Assembly (NCBI GenBank): GCA_035606665.1 | Contig: DATNEY010000032.1 | Coordinates: 124,001-188,000 of the forward strand | DNA from: DASUGC01 sp035606665 | GTDB taxonomy: Bacteria > Acidobacteriota > Vicinamibacteria > Vicinamibacterales > SCN-69-37 | Direction of reading: 5' to 3' | Length of the DNA: 64,000 nucleotides | Shown here: positions 16,465-24,737 of the stretch, in pieces | Layout of the letters: each line of letters starts with the position of its first letter | How positions within the stretch are numbered: the first letter of the stretch is position 1 | Notes under the pieces: generated by a model | The model's input: the letters and a program-made list of their open reading frames with translations, nothing else | What the model was told of the DNA's origin: nothing | The model's database searches: none | Translations under genes and position numbers: made by a program

Positions 16465-16493
16465 ATTATGTGAAATGTTTCACAAACTGTCAA
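16465..16493 (-). promoter_or_regulatory. Sigma-70 promoter with dyad operator in the spacer
   Basis: On the minus strand TTGACA (16488-16493), a 17-bp spacer and CATAAT (16465-16470) give a near-consensus promoter about 80 bases before the operon's first ATG at 16380. The 16-bp palindrome TGTGAAA-ca-TTTCACA (16469-16484) fills the spacer and touches the -10 box, as in TetR-type repression. No regulator gene is adjacent. Confidence 0.75.
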
Positions 16494-16536
16494 GTCGATT
16501 ATTTCATCCATCGCTAACTCGTTTATTAATTGACAC

Positions 16537-16956
16537 TTAGACAGCTACAGAGAGCCTGGACTTGATCTCGTCCGTGAGCGGAACTGGCGTCCCGGCATCG
16601 TAGTCATACCAGACCTGGACTGACTTCGCTTCGGCCACCAGACGGCCGGACTTCACGTCAACGATGGCGTAGGAATACCTGGCGCTTGTGCGGCCGAATC
16701 CCTCGAGCGACAGCTGCACCTCGAGCTCATCGCCGTCGTGCGCCTCGGATCGAAAGTCGATCTCGGTACGCGCGAGGATGAAGCCCTCGCCGCGGGGATG
16801 CCGTCCGCTCGCCGCCCGGCGCAGCTCGAAGCCCGCCTGCTTCCTCCACAGGACAATACGGGCCTGCTCCAGGAAGGTCGAATAGACCGCATTGTTGACG
16901 TGACCGAGCGGATCGCAATCGCTGAAGCGAACCGTGAGTCGATGCGCGATGAGCAC
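16537..16956 (-). CDS. Acyl-CoA thioesterase, 4-hydroxybenzoyl-CoA thioesterase (YbgC-like) family
   Basis: 139 residues with a hot-dog fold. The motif DCDPLGHVNNAVY near residues 13-25 contains the catalytic Asp and the HVNN loop typical of this family, followed by FLEQAR. Starts at GTG 16956 with GGGGGAT upstream; 24 bases separate it from the ThyX-like gene before it, so it should be the third gene of a def-thyX-thioesterase operon. Cytoplasmic; cleaves acyl-CoA thioesters of unknown chain type. Confidence 0.85.
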   Translation of the reverse strand: MLIAHRLTVRFSDCDPLGHVNNAVYSTFLEQARIVLWRKQAGFELRRAASGRHPRGEGFILARTEIDFRSEAHDGDELEVQLSLEGFGRTSARYSYAIVDVKSGRLVAEAKSVQVWYDYDAGTPVPLTDEIKSRLSVAV

Positions 16957-16980
16957 TGATCCCCCGTGGCCTCCGTGTAT

Positions 16981-18591
16981 CTACCTTCCCTGCTGACTGC
17001 GCTTCTGCTCGAGCCGTCTTTCTTCCTGAAGGCGTTCGAGCTCGACCTCGGAATGGTCGGCATACTGCATCGCCGCCGCAATCGCGCGATGACCGGCGTT
17101 GTTCTCGATGAGCTTGTGCATCTGCTGGCAAACGCGCCGGTACGCCGGATGCCCCTGCGGCGCCGTGCGAAGTTCAATGACGTGCATGGCCTCACGCGCG
17201 TTCATGTCCATGACGAACCGCACGCGATAGGCCATCGACACCGCGTACTGGGCGGCGTCGGCAAGGCCGGCCGCGCGCATCGCTTCGAACAATTCCCCCG
17301 AACGGTCCATGACCTCGCGCCATTCCGCGTCGCCCCCCGCCTCGATCACGGCCTCCGGCTGGATATAGCCATGACGCGACGAGAGCGCCTGCCAGTCGAT
17401 CGTCAGCATCCGGTGACGCTGCAGATCCCGGAACGCGCCGTAGTCCGTAAGGATGTCGAAGCGGTAGCTGGTCCGTTCGAAGGCGCGGCCGGGACGGTGG
17501 CGCCGATTCGTGCGGTGCCCGTTGCAAGCGAGCAGGACCTCGGTCCGATCGGCGATGGACATCGCCCTCGCCAGCTCGAGCAGATCGCGATCTGGAAGGG
17601 TCGAGGACGCATAGAGCGCGGCCGCCACCACCTTTGCCTCGCCTTCGGGATCGAAATCAACCAGGGTGACTTCATCGACGGGTGACGACGCCGTTTCTGC
17701 AGTCATGCGCGCCGACAGATCAGCGAGCGCTGACCGCGTACCGGCAAGGTACGCGCTCCAGCGTCCACCGCGATCGGGCTGGTCCACGCGCGTCAGGAAC
17801 GCCGGAATGACCTTGCGAAGCTCGACGAGCATCGCGTCGGCGACCGTGCGCGCCTCCGCCAGAGGATGGGCGCGCATCCTGAGCAGGAGTGCCTCGTAGG
17901 CCTGGCCTGTCCCGTACATCCCCACGTTCGACTGCGTCGCCGCCGGCAGCATGCCGCGAAGAGTGTCGAGCGCCTTCGCGCGAATCGCGGCGCGGTACAC
18001 GCCGTCCGAGTCCGACGGTGACTTCGGGTACCGCGCCTCGAACCACTTCTGCATCGGCGCGATCCACTTCGCGTACGTCTCGAACGTCGCGTCGAGCGAC
18101 GCCACGAACTTCTCGCGGAGCGGATGGCCGTCGAGCTCCGCCGGCACGAGGTACCGCCACGACGTGCCTCGTCGCTCCGTGTACGGGATGTAGCGCGTGG
18201 ACTGCTCGAGGTACGCCATGAGGCGCCCGCGCTCGAGGATCTTCGTCAGGATGTTCGACGCGTCCTCCACGGCCAGGTGCACGCCGCCGAGCTGCGCCAC
18301 CGAATCGTCTCCGTAGTCGTTGAAGACGCGCTGGTAAAGCTTATCCGCGCGCTCCGCGCCCACGCCCTGCGACGAAGAAGCCGCGAGGCCCGCGCCCTCG
18401 AAGAACTCGTCGAGAAACAGCCGGCGCAGCGACTTGGGCGATCGGGAATACCGCGCGAAGAGCGCGCCCTTCACCGTTTCCGGAAGATTGACGAGCGCAA
18501 AGACCGGGCGATCGGTGTTCGTGAAGTACGGCGCAACCGAAGCGGCTTCGGCATCCGTGAGGCTAGGGGCCGTACCCGGCACGCCGCTCAC
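16981..18591 (-). CDS. Double-length ThyX-like (FAD-dependent thymidylate synthase family) protein
   Basis: 536 residues, about twice a normal ThyX (200-250). Both halves carry ThyX-like signatures: GRLMAYLEQSTRYIPY in the N-terminal half and RHRMLTIDWQALSSRHGY in the C-terminal half. The canonical ThyX motif is RHRx7S. In the C-terminal half two extra residues lie between RHR and the first Ser, and in the N-terminal half RHR is replaced by RGR. Thymidylate synthase activity is therefore uncertain; the family of long two-domain forms is known from Acidobacteria and some other phyla. No thyA is seen in the window. Its GTG overlaps the def stop as GTGA. Confidence 0.75.
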   Translation of the reverse strand: MSGVPGTAPSLTDAEAASVAPYFTNTDRPVFALVNLPETVKGALFARYSRSPKSLRRLFLDEFFEGAGLAASSSQGVGAERADKLYQRVFNDYGDDSVAQLGGVHLAVEDASNILTKILERGRLMAYLEQSTRYIPYTERRGTSWRYLVPAELDGHPLREKFVASLDATFETYAKWIAPMQKWFEARYPKSPSDSDGVYRAAIRAKALDTLRGMLPAATQSNVGMYGTGQAYEALLLRMRAHPLAEARTVADAMLVELRKVIPAFLTRVDQPDRGGRWSAYLAGTRSALADLSARMTAETASSPVDEVTLVDFDPEGEAKVVAAALYASSTLPDRDLLELARAMSIADRTEVLLACNGHRTNRRHRPGRAFERTSYRFDILTDYGAFRDLQRHRMLTIDWQALSSRHGYIQPEAVIEAGGDAEWREVMDRSGELFEAMRAAGLADAAQYAVSMAYRVRFVMDMNAREAMHVIELRTAPQGHPAYRRVCQQMHKLIENNAGHRAIAAAMQYADHSEVELERLQEERRLEQKRSQQGR

Positions 18592-19136
18592 TCGTCGGCC
18601 TCGGTCCAGAAGCGGCGGTATTCCTCCATGAACGCCAGCGATTCGAGAGACCTCATGCGATCGAAGAACAGGACGCCATCGAGGTGATCGGTCTCGTGCT
18701 GGATCACGCGGGCTGGAAGACCGCTCGCCGTGAACGAGACTCGCTGGCCCTTGCGATCGAAGGCCTGCACACGAACGGACTGCGCTCGCGGCACAAGGCC
18801 TCGGATATCCGGGATCGACAGGCAGCCCTCCCAGCCCTCGTGCGCCGCCTCGCCTACCAGTGTGATCTCTGGGTTGATGAGCGCCATGAACGGCATTTCG
18901 CCGTCATCCGGTATCGCCTGGCCGACATCCCCCTCGCGGAGCCCGGCGACGAACACCCGGAGGCCCTCGTGCACTTGTGGGGCTGCAAGGCCAATTCCGG
19001 AATACTCTCGCATGGTCTCGAACATGTCGTCGATCAGGCGCTGGATGGGAGCCGTCAGGATCTGTTCCGCAGGTACCGGCAGGGCTTTTGCACGAAGGAC
19101 GGGGTGGCCCATGCGGGCAACTTTCAAAATGGCCAT
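18588..19136 (-). CDS. def: Peptide deformylase
   Basis: 182 residues containing all three deformylase motifs: GIGLAAPQV (about 48-56), EGCLSIP with the metal-ligand Cys (about 102-108), and HETDHLDG with the two metal-ligand His and the catalytic Glu (about 147-154). It removes the formyl group from nascent proteins. It begins a minus-strand operon with the ThyX-like and thioesterase genes. The usual partner fmt is not adjacent. The ribosome site at the ATG 19136 is weak. Confidence 0.95.
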   Translation of the reverse strand: MAILKVARMGHPVLRAKALPVPAEQILTAPIQRLIDDMFETMREYSGIGLAAPQVHEGLRVFVAGLREGDVGQAIPDDGEMPFMALINPEITLVGEAAHEGWEGCLSIPDIRGLVPRAQSVRVQAFDRKGQRVSFTASGLPARVIQHETDHLDGVLFFDRMRSLESLAFMEEYRRFWTEADE

Positions 19137-19201
19137 CTGGACAAAATAGTAACTTGACCGATATCTACGGGCGAAACGGTATCTCGAAAGGTCAGACGAA
19201 A

Positions 19202-19651
19202 ATGAAGCGTTATCTGTCAGTCATCTTCCTCGCGGCGCTCGCCAGCACGGCGTGCTTCAAGATCACCACGAGCCCGAGTCCCATCAACTCGACGTCGCAG
19301 CTTCTCGGCGGCACGTGGGTGACGGTCGAGTCCATCCCCGGCGCGACCCTCAACGAGTCCTGCACGAACTTCAAGTGGCAGGTGACCGAGTACACGGGCC
19401 AGACCGCGACGGGTACGTTCAGCGCCCGCTGCTACGGACAGGTGGACATCGCCGGAAGCGCTCAGGGCACTCTGAGCGGCGTGAACGTGAACTGGTCGGC
19501 CAACGCGACGGCGACGCTTCCCGGAAACCCCACATCGTGCGCGATCTCGTTGTCCGGCGTCGCAACGCTCGAAACGGACAAGATTCGCATTCCCTACAGC
19601 GGCACGACCTGCATGGGTCCTGTCAGCGGAACCGAGGTTGTGAGGCGGTAG
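19202..19651 (+). CDS. Small secreted lipoprotein, unknown function
   Basis: 149 residues. The signal peptide ends in a lipobox, LASTAC, with the lipidated Cys at residue 18. The mature part is Thr/Ser-rich with predicted beta structure and four further Cys that could form disulfides (ESCTNF, ARCYGQ, TSCAIS, TTCMGP). No family recognised. It is divergent from def across 65 bases and is followed by a strong intrinsic terminator at 19701. Confidence 0.75.
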   Translation: MKRYLSVIFLAALASTACFKITTSPSPINSTSQLLGGTWVTVESIPGATLNESCTNFKWQVTEYTGQTATGTFSARCYGQVDIAGSAQGTLSGVNVNWSANATATLPGNPTSCAISLSGVATLETDKIRIPYSGTTCMGPVSGTEVVRR

Positions 19652-19700
19652 GACACAAGAACAGCGCCCGCCTCTTGAAGGCTGGCTCCGGCATCCAACA

Positions 19701-19737
19701 GACCTCGCGTGGCATGCGGCCGCGCGAGGTCTTTTTT
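19701..19737 (+). terminator. Rho-independent terminator
   Basis: A perfect 9-bp stem GACCTCGCG/CGCGAGGTC with a 13-base loop is followed by six T residues, 50 bases after the lipoprotein stop codon. Confidence 0.88.
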
Positions 19738-19820
19738 CGAGGCTACTGAACGCTAGACTCGCTTAGGCAACTTCGATCAAGAATAGGACCCGTTTGCGGG
19801 ATTGATTGAGGGATTAACGG

Positions 19821-20744
19821 ATGGCGACTGCTCGAACGAAAGAGATCCTGTCTTGGTACAACGGGAACAACGCAGGCAGCCTGACCAACTTGGCCAGGCT
19901 CTTGAACCACGGCAAGCTGGCCGGCACGGGCAGGCTGGTAGTGTTGCCTGTCGATCAGGGGTTTGAGCACGGTCCTGCCAGGAGCTTTGCACCCAACCCA
20001 GAGGGATACGATCCCCGGTATCACATCGAGCTCGCGATAGAGGCTGGCTGCAACGCCTATGCTGCTCCACTCGGGTTCATCGAGGCGGTGGCGGCTGACT
20101 ATGCCGGAGACATCCCGCTGATCCTGAAGCTGAACAACCACGACGTTCTCCAGGATGAGAAAGATCCCATGGGTGCGTTGACGTCCTGCGTGGAAGATGC
20201 TGTTCACCTCGGATGTTGCGCTGTGGGTTTCACGATCTATCCGGGAACGGCCGAACGTCGCTTCCTATATGAACAATTGCAGGTCCTCACTCACCAGGCC
20301 AAGCAGGCCGGCTTGGCGGTAGTCGTTTGGGCGTACGCGCGAGGCGCAGGTATGACCAAGGCTGGCGAGACCGGAATTGATGTCACGGCCTACTCCGCCC
20401 AGATTGCAGCGCAGCTTGGTGCGCACATCATCAAGGTGAAGCTACCCACGGAGCACGTCGAACAGGTCGAAGCGAAGAAAGTTTACGAGAAATACAACAT
20501 TCCGGTTGGAACGCTCACGGATCGTGTCCGGCACGTTGTGCAATCGGCGTTCAACGGCCGCCGTATCGTGATTTTCTCCGGCGGTCCCAAGAGCAGTACC
20601 GAAACTCTTCTCGACGAAGCGCGGGCGATCCGGGACGGTGGAGGATTCGGGTCCATCATCGGTCGAAATTCCTTTCAGCGGCCCAAGAAAGAAGCTCTTG
20701 ACGTGCTCCGGACAATCATGTCGATCTACAAGGGCGAGCAGTAA
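19821..20744 (+). CDS. Class I fructose-bisphosphate aldolase, archaeal (DhnA) type
   Basis: 307 residues. The (beta/alpha)8 aldolase has the family signature VLPVDQGFEHGP near residues 42-53, the Schiff-base lysine in HIIKVKLP (about 202-209), and the phosphate-binding FSGGPKSS and GSIIGRNSF segments. It cleaves or forms fructose 1,6-bisphosphate, or a related sugar phosphate, in the cytoplasm. It opens the visibly lower-GC block 19821-25607, next to a transaldolase and two sugar-kinase-like proteins. Start ATG at 19821 with GAGGG upstream. Confidence 0.92.
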   Translation: MATARTKEILSWYNGNNAGSLTNLARLLNHGKLAGTGRLVVLPVDQGFEHGPARSFAPNPEGYDPRYHIELAIEAGCNAYAAPLGFIEAVAADYAGDIPLILKLNNHDVLQDEKDPMGALTSCVEDAVHLGCCAVGFTIYPGTAERRFLYEQLQVLTHQAKQAGLAVVVWAYARGAGMTKAGETGIDVTAYSAQIAAQLGAHIIKVKLPTEHVEQVEAKKVYEKYNIPVGTLTDRVRHVVQSAFNGRRIVIFSGGPKSSTETLLDEARAIRDGGGFGSIIGRNSFQRPKKEALDVLRTIMSIYKGEQ

Positions 20745-20840
20745 GGAAGAAGAGTCAAGTGTCGCCCTCACCGCGCTCAGCGAGCAATCGGCCAGTCAGG
20801 GGTAGAGTGAGTTGTACGGCTGTTGGTGTGGGTTCTTGAC

Positions 20841-21467
20841 ATGGCTGGAAGACAACCAACGCTCGTCGTTTTTTGCGGCCCCCCCTGTGCGGGCAAGACC
20901 ACATTGGGTACGGGCCTGTCATCGGAGCGCGACCTTACTCACCTGCAGATGGATCGCTTCCGTTCTGGTCTGCTGCCCTGGTCGAGCCACGGAAGGAACG
21001 CGATCGATCTTGCGTACTGGGCCATGCATCGAATGGCGGTGGTCCTCTTGCGCCTCGGCCGAAGCGTGTTACTGGACTCGACGTACGCCCGAACCGAGCA
21101 GCGCAAGGACGTGGAGGGGATTGCCTGCCACACCGGCGCGCGACTTTACGTTGTTGAATGCAGCGTAGGCCCGCAGGACGCGGTTTTCCGTTTCCGGCAC
21201 AGACCAGCGGGACACGCGGCCCTCGACTTGACGACGCAGCGCGTAGATGCGCTTGCCCGCGGCTTTCCCTATTGCTTCGTGGGCCTCCACCTCGACACAT
21301 CCAAGTCGCCAGTGTCGTGCCACAAAGACATCGACTCCTACCTGCTGGAATCGCCCGTTTCGACGAACGCGTGGTCAGTCGCACGAGCCAGGCTGGATCG
21401 GAAGCTGTCCGGATCGGCAGCTTCGGGCCAATCCACGTGTTCCAGGGCGTCGTCGAGCGCCTCCTGA
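20841..21467 (+). CDS. P-loop kinase (AAA_33/zeta-toxin-like), function unknown
   Basis: 208 residues from the ATG at 20841. Walker A GPPCAGKTT lies near residues 13-21; an acidic LQMDRFRSG follows where such kinases bind the substrate hydroxyl; LLDSTYART is a Walker-B-like strand. The fold belongs to the small-molecule/polynucleotide kinases related to T4 Pnk and zeta toxins. The last 45 residues are Ser/Ala/Arg-rich and lie wholly inside the 3' end of the opposing transaldolase gene (130-bp overlap), so the true C-terminus may differ. Ninety-six bases separate it from the aldolase gene. Substrate unknown; a sugar or nucleoside kinase role fits the neighbours. Confidence 0.7.
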   Translation: MAGRQPTLVVFCGPPCAGKTTLGTGLSSERDLTHLQMDRFRSGLLPWSSHGRNAIDLAYWAMHRMAVVLLRLGRSVLLDSTYARTEQRKDVEGIACHTGARLYVVECSVGPQDAVFRFRHRPAGHAALDLTTQRVDALARGFPYCFVGLHLDTSKSPVSCHKDIDSYLLESPVSTNAWSVARARLDRKLSGSAASGQSTCSRASSSAS

Positions 21468-22612
21468 TGCCGTTGGAAGTCTCCGAAGGCTAGAAGACTG
21501 AGCAGCGTGTCGAGGGGGAGCTTGCGGGCAAGATCTCCGTTCAGGTCTGGCACTCTGTTTCGTCGCGCTTCCTGCCATTCGGTGACGCTCGGACTGTAGA
21601 ACAAGTCGCCGAAACCTGATCGATCGAAAAGACGAAAGAGCTCGTCACCGCTACGGCATTCTGTCAACGGTCCGTCTTTCATCTCCAGCAGAAACTCGAC
21701 GAGCTCGGCTTCAACTCGATACATTGCGGCGATTCGAGCAACTCCAAGCTGATGGACAACATCGCCGGGCACGAGGCCTATCGTGTCGAGATCCGAAGTT
21801 CCCAGCCGTACGACCGATCCCGGCGCCGCCCGCTCACCGAGGCTCTCGACGACATCGCAGGGAATCGTGAGTGCGTCACATTCCGCCGTCTCGAGAACGG
21901 CTTCCCGATCCGTAATCCCGGCCACGATCAAGCGGCTCCTGGAAGCATCGATCGAGCGGAACCGAGTCAGCGAACTCTGCGCCGAGACTGCCACGCCTTC
22001 GCCGAATCGTGTCGATCGGGTCGTTCGATTCGTACGACCGACGAAAATGCTGCACCACGTCGCGTTGGCCAGCAGTGCTGCAACTGCGCACTGACGGGCT
22101 GAAAACGTGCATGTGAGATTGACGGGAATGCCCTCCGATTCAAGCTGCCTGGCAATGAGCAACGCCCCGGGCTCATTCGGAGCGAACGGAATCTTCACGA
22201 CTGCCGACGGGATCCGCCTTTTCAGCGAGCGGCATGCGCTCAACGCAGCGGCCGGATCCCGGCAGAGGCGAAGGTGCATCGGCAGGCACGACATCCATTC
22301 GATCGGGTTGCCCGCGGCCACCTTGATGTCAGAAGCAACGCGCGCGCAAAACTGTTCGTAGATCCAGAGCGGATTGCGGCCGACGTGTCGGCTCGAAGCA
22401 GAAATCGGACGCCGAACCAACGCCAGATCGTGCAGGAACTTCTGGTTGGACGTAAATCCAGCCAGTTCCACTGGCGGACGCTGACCCGCGGTGTGCGAGA
22501 TTCGGTCGGCGTCTGCAGAATCGACAAAGATACGAGCTCCGTTGTCTTTCAGGACTTCAAGCAGGCTCTTCATGATGACGTCCGGCCTTCCCTCAACTGC
22601 AGCCAACGTCAT
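21338..22612 (-). CDS. Transaldolase-like protein with long C-terminal extension
   Basis: 424 residues from the ATG at 22612 (an adjacent GTG is in frame). The transaldolase core has FVDSADADRI (about 29-38), the Schiff-base lysine in AVVKIPF, then VNLTCTFSARQ, IFVGR and DALTIPCDVVESL in the expected order, covering about 240 residues. A further 180 residues match nothing I recognise. Members transfer dihydroxyacetone units between sugar phosphates. The start overlaps the stop of the AAA+ fusion gene, so the two are coupled; the end overlaps the opposing P-loop kinase by 130 bases. Confidence 0.78.
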   Translation of the reverse strand: MTLAAVEGRPDVIMKSLLEVLKDNGARIFVDSADADRISHTAGQRPPVELAGFTSNQKFLHDLALVRRPISASSRHVGRNPLWIYEQFCARVASDIKVAAGNPIEWMSCLPMHLRLCRDPAAALSACRSLKRRIPSAVVKIPFAPNEPGALLIARQLESEGIPVNLTCTFSARQCAVAALLANATWCSIFVGRTNRTTRSTRFGEGVAVSAQSSLTRFRSIDASRSRLIVAGITDREAVLETAECDALTIPCDVVESLGERAAPGSVVRLGTSDLDTIGLVPGDVVHQLGVARIAAMYRVEAELVEFLLEMKDGPLTECRSGDELFRLFDRSGFGDLFYSPSVTEWQEARRNRVPDLNGDLARKLPLDTLLSLLAFGDFQRHQEALDDALEHVDWPEAADPDSFRSSLARATDHAFVETGDSSR

Positions 22613-24696
22613 CACGGCTCAGGAAAACCCAATTGGACGAGGTCACTGTCATCGCCTTCGATCTGGGGCAGGACATCCTTAGGGTAGTCCTTTTTCCACA
22701 GGTCCTCGCAGTTCTTCCAGTGAACCTCGCCGTCCTGAACATCCGTCAGGAGTGTCGCGAGCCTTCGTATCATTCTTGCCGGTTTGCGCGCGGGGTCGAG
22801 CGCCTGAAAGCATCTCAGGACGTACCGGCTGACATGCTTCACATCCGGATGGTACTTGTGAATCATTGACGCACCGAGGTAGACCTGTTCAAGTTGCGCC
22901 GCGGCTCTGAGGAGCGGCGTCCCGTCTTCGCCGTGGTGAACTCTCTCTTCATTGACCAAGAACTCGTAGGACAGGTTCTCCCTGATAGTCAGGCGATCCA
23001 TGAAGTCCTGTTGCTTCGGACCTTGGTCGGTGCGCCCGTTCACCTTCTCGTCGGTGCCGGCAAAAACCCATACGCAGGGACGAAGCGGAAAAGTGTGGCG
23101 CCTGCGAACGTAGGTCCCTTCCTCCAGCGGACTCAAGAAGGTGCTGTAAGCGGCTCCCAAGTCGGGGAGCAGAGCGTTGATTTCATCGACGAAGACGAGG
23201 ACGTTTTCCCCCTTCTCGATCTGCTTGGTCCCGATCGTGTCAAAGAAATCAAGCAGATCGTCACGTCCGCTCAGCTGCGTCAGATCGCAGGAGAGAAAGG
23301 AAAAGGCGAATGCATCCGCAAGCGCCCGGGCGAGCGATGTCTTGCCAGAGCCGGGATCGGCGCGGAGGAGAATGCTCAGTGCGCGGAGATTGTGGCCGCT
23401 GTTGATCTTGTACCGGTTCAGGTGCTCCGCGATTTGTCGCAGGATGTCGCACTTCTTCGGCATGCAGGCGATGTAACCCGGAATGTCAGTTGAACCTCGC
23501 CAGATATCCAGAACGGGTTTGCCGTCCTTCTTGATGACCCCCAGATCCTGGCGAGCCTGCTGCCACGCACTCTTCTCGTCGCTCCATGCCGTCTCGTGAC
23601 ACTTGACTCCCACGGCGTTGTGGGTCGATCCCTTGCTGTAGTTGTCGGCGCCACGAAGGGCTTCCTCAATGCATTCGGTCGTGATCTCTCCCTTTTCGTG
23701 AGCTCGAAAGGCCAACTCGGCAAAGAAGGCAGACGACCAACCCACTTCTGCGATCGGATTCGCTTCACGAGGTGCTTCGGCGGTTATGCAGGTCGTACCA
23801 TTCAGCCGCCCGACGACCTTTCGCCCGGCGGAGAGCAGCACAGCAGACTCCCACTCCCGCTTCTCGTCGTCGAGAGTGTTGAACCCGGTGTACGTGATCC
23901 TGTGGTCGACAATCCAATTCTCCACAGGGCTGCGGACTGCCGCGACCTCAGGACCGAAGATCCTGAGTCGCACTTTTCCTCGTGGAATATCCTGGAGCCA
24001 GCTGGGAGCCTTGTCCTTGCTGCGGATGTACCAATCAGCGTGAGGCCACCGGTCGGCAAGCTGCTTGACCACCGCCCGAGAAATGGCGCCCTTTCGGAGA
24101 TCGTACAAGACAATCGATACCCGTCCGGTCACCGAGAGAGTCTCAGGGAGTTTTCCGGCCAGTTCAGGAACTTTGCCCGGCTGTTCCCAATCGATTCGAT
24201 TGAGTTGCTTGAGCTCTGCCGTGCTCGTGCTGTGTGCGGGTACGCCGACAGGGAACGTGCGCCTGTAGAGTCTGATTACACGCGTCGTGCCGTGGTCGGC
24301 ATACAAGGGAATCAGCTCGATGTTCGGTCGCTTGTCGCAGGCACCCGCACCTATCCCAAACACAAACCCAGGTTTGCTGACCTCACAATCCTCGGGGTGG
24401 AGCAAATGGAGAAGCAGGTCGCTGTCACTCTTGTCCCAGTTGCCGAGTCCATAAAGCTTGTAATTCGGGTGTTTGGTCAGCAACCGAAGAAGGACGCGAG
24501 CGACATGGCCGGCGCCACAGAGGTCGCGAATGGGCGGCTCAGGTTCGTTCGACACGCGGAGGTGTTCAGCGCCCGTATGGGTGCTCAGAGTCGAATTGTG
24601 TCCAACCAGCGTCCAGTACTCATCGACCACCCAGTCTCCGACCACGAGAATCGTGTTCTGGTTTTCAGGGGTCGATCTCTCTCGTGACGTCTCCAT
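22612..24696 (-). CDS. Fusion of a degenerate PfkB-like sugar kinase with an AAA+ ATPase
   Basis: 694 residues. The N-terminal part (about 12-360) resembles HldE/RfaE-type ribokinases: ILVVGDWVVDEYW at the start and LCGAGHVARVLL in place of the GGAANVA motif. The anion-hole GAGD, which supplies the catalytic Asp, is replaced by VGWSSAFFAEL near 318-328, so kinase activity is doubtful. The C-terminal part is AAA+: Walker A ADPGSGKTS (446-454), Walker B VLVFVDEIN (499-507), sensor VWVFAGTDE and an arginine-finger candidate in DFMDRL. The central gene of a three-gene minus-strand operon (PfkB kinase, fusion, transaldolase). It may act as a sugar-phosphate-sensing ATPase or remodelling factor; this is inference. 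Confidence 0.72.
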   Translation of the reverse strand: METSRERSTPENQNTILVVGDWVVDEYWTLVGHNSTLSTHTGAEHLRVSNEPEPPIRDLCGAGHVARVLLRLLTKHPNYKLYGLGNWDKSDSDLLLHLLHPEDCEVSKPGFVFGIGAGACDKRPNIELIPLYADHGTTRVIRLYRRTFPVGVPAHSTSTAELKQLNRIDWEQPGKVPELAGKLPETLSVTGRVSIVLYDLRKGAISRAVVKQLADRWPHADWYIRSKDKAPSWLQDIPRGKVRLRIFGPEVAAVRSPVENWIVDHRITYTGFNTLDDEKREWESAVLLSAGRKVVGRLNGTTCITAEAPREANPIAEVGWSSAFFAELAFRAHEKGEITTECIEEALRGADNYSKGSTHNAVGVKCHETAWSDEKSAWQQARQDLGVIKKDGKPVLDIWRGSTDIPGYIACMPKKCDILRQIAEHLNRYKINSGHNLRALSILLRADPGSGKTSLARALADAFAFSFLSCDLTQLSGRDDLLDFFDTIGTKQIEKGENVLVFVDEINALLPDLGAAYSTFLSPLEEGTYVRRRHTFPLRPCVWVFAGTDEKVNGRTDQGPKQQDFMDRLTIRENLSYEFLVNEERVHHGEDGTPLLRAAAQLEQVYLGASMIHKYHPDVKHVSRYVLRCFQALDPARKPARMIRRLATLLTDVQDGEVHWKNCEDLWKKDYPKDVLPQIEGDDSDLVQLGFPEP

Positions 24697-24737
24697 CGAC
24701 TTTCTCCCGCCAAATAGAACTGGCTAAATGGACGTAG

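Noticed and set aside
19137..19201. Promoter pair between def and the lipoprotein gene
   Set aside because: TTGACC is present, but no convincing -10 is found at proper spacing.
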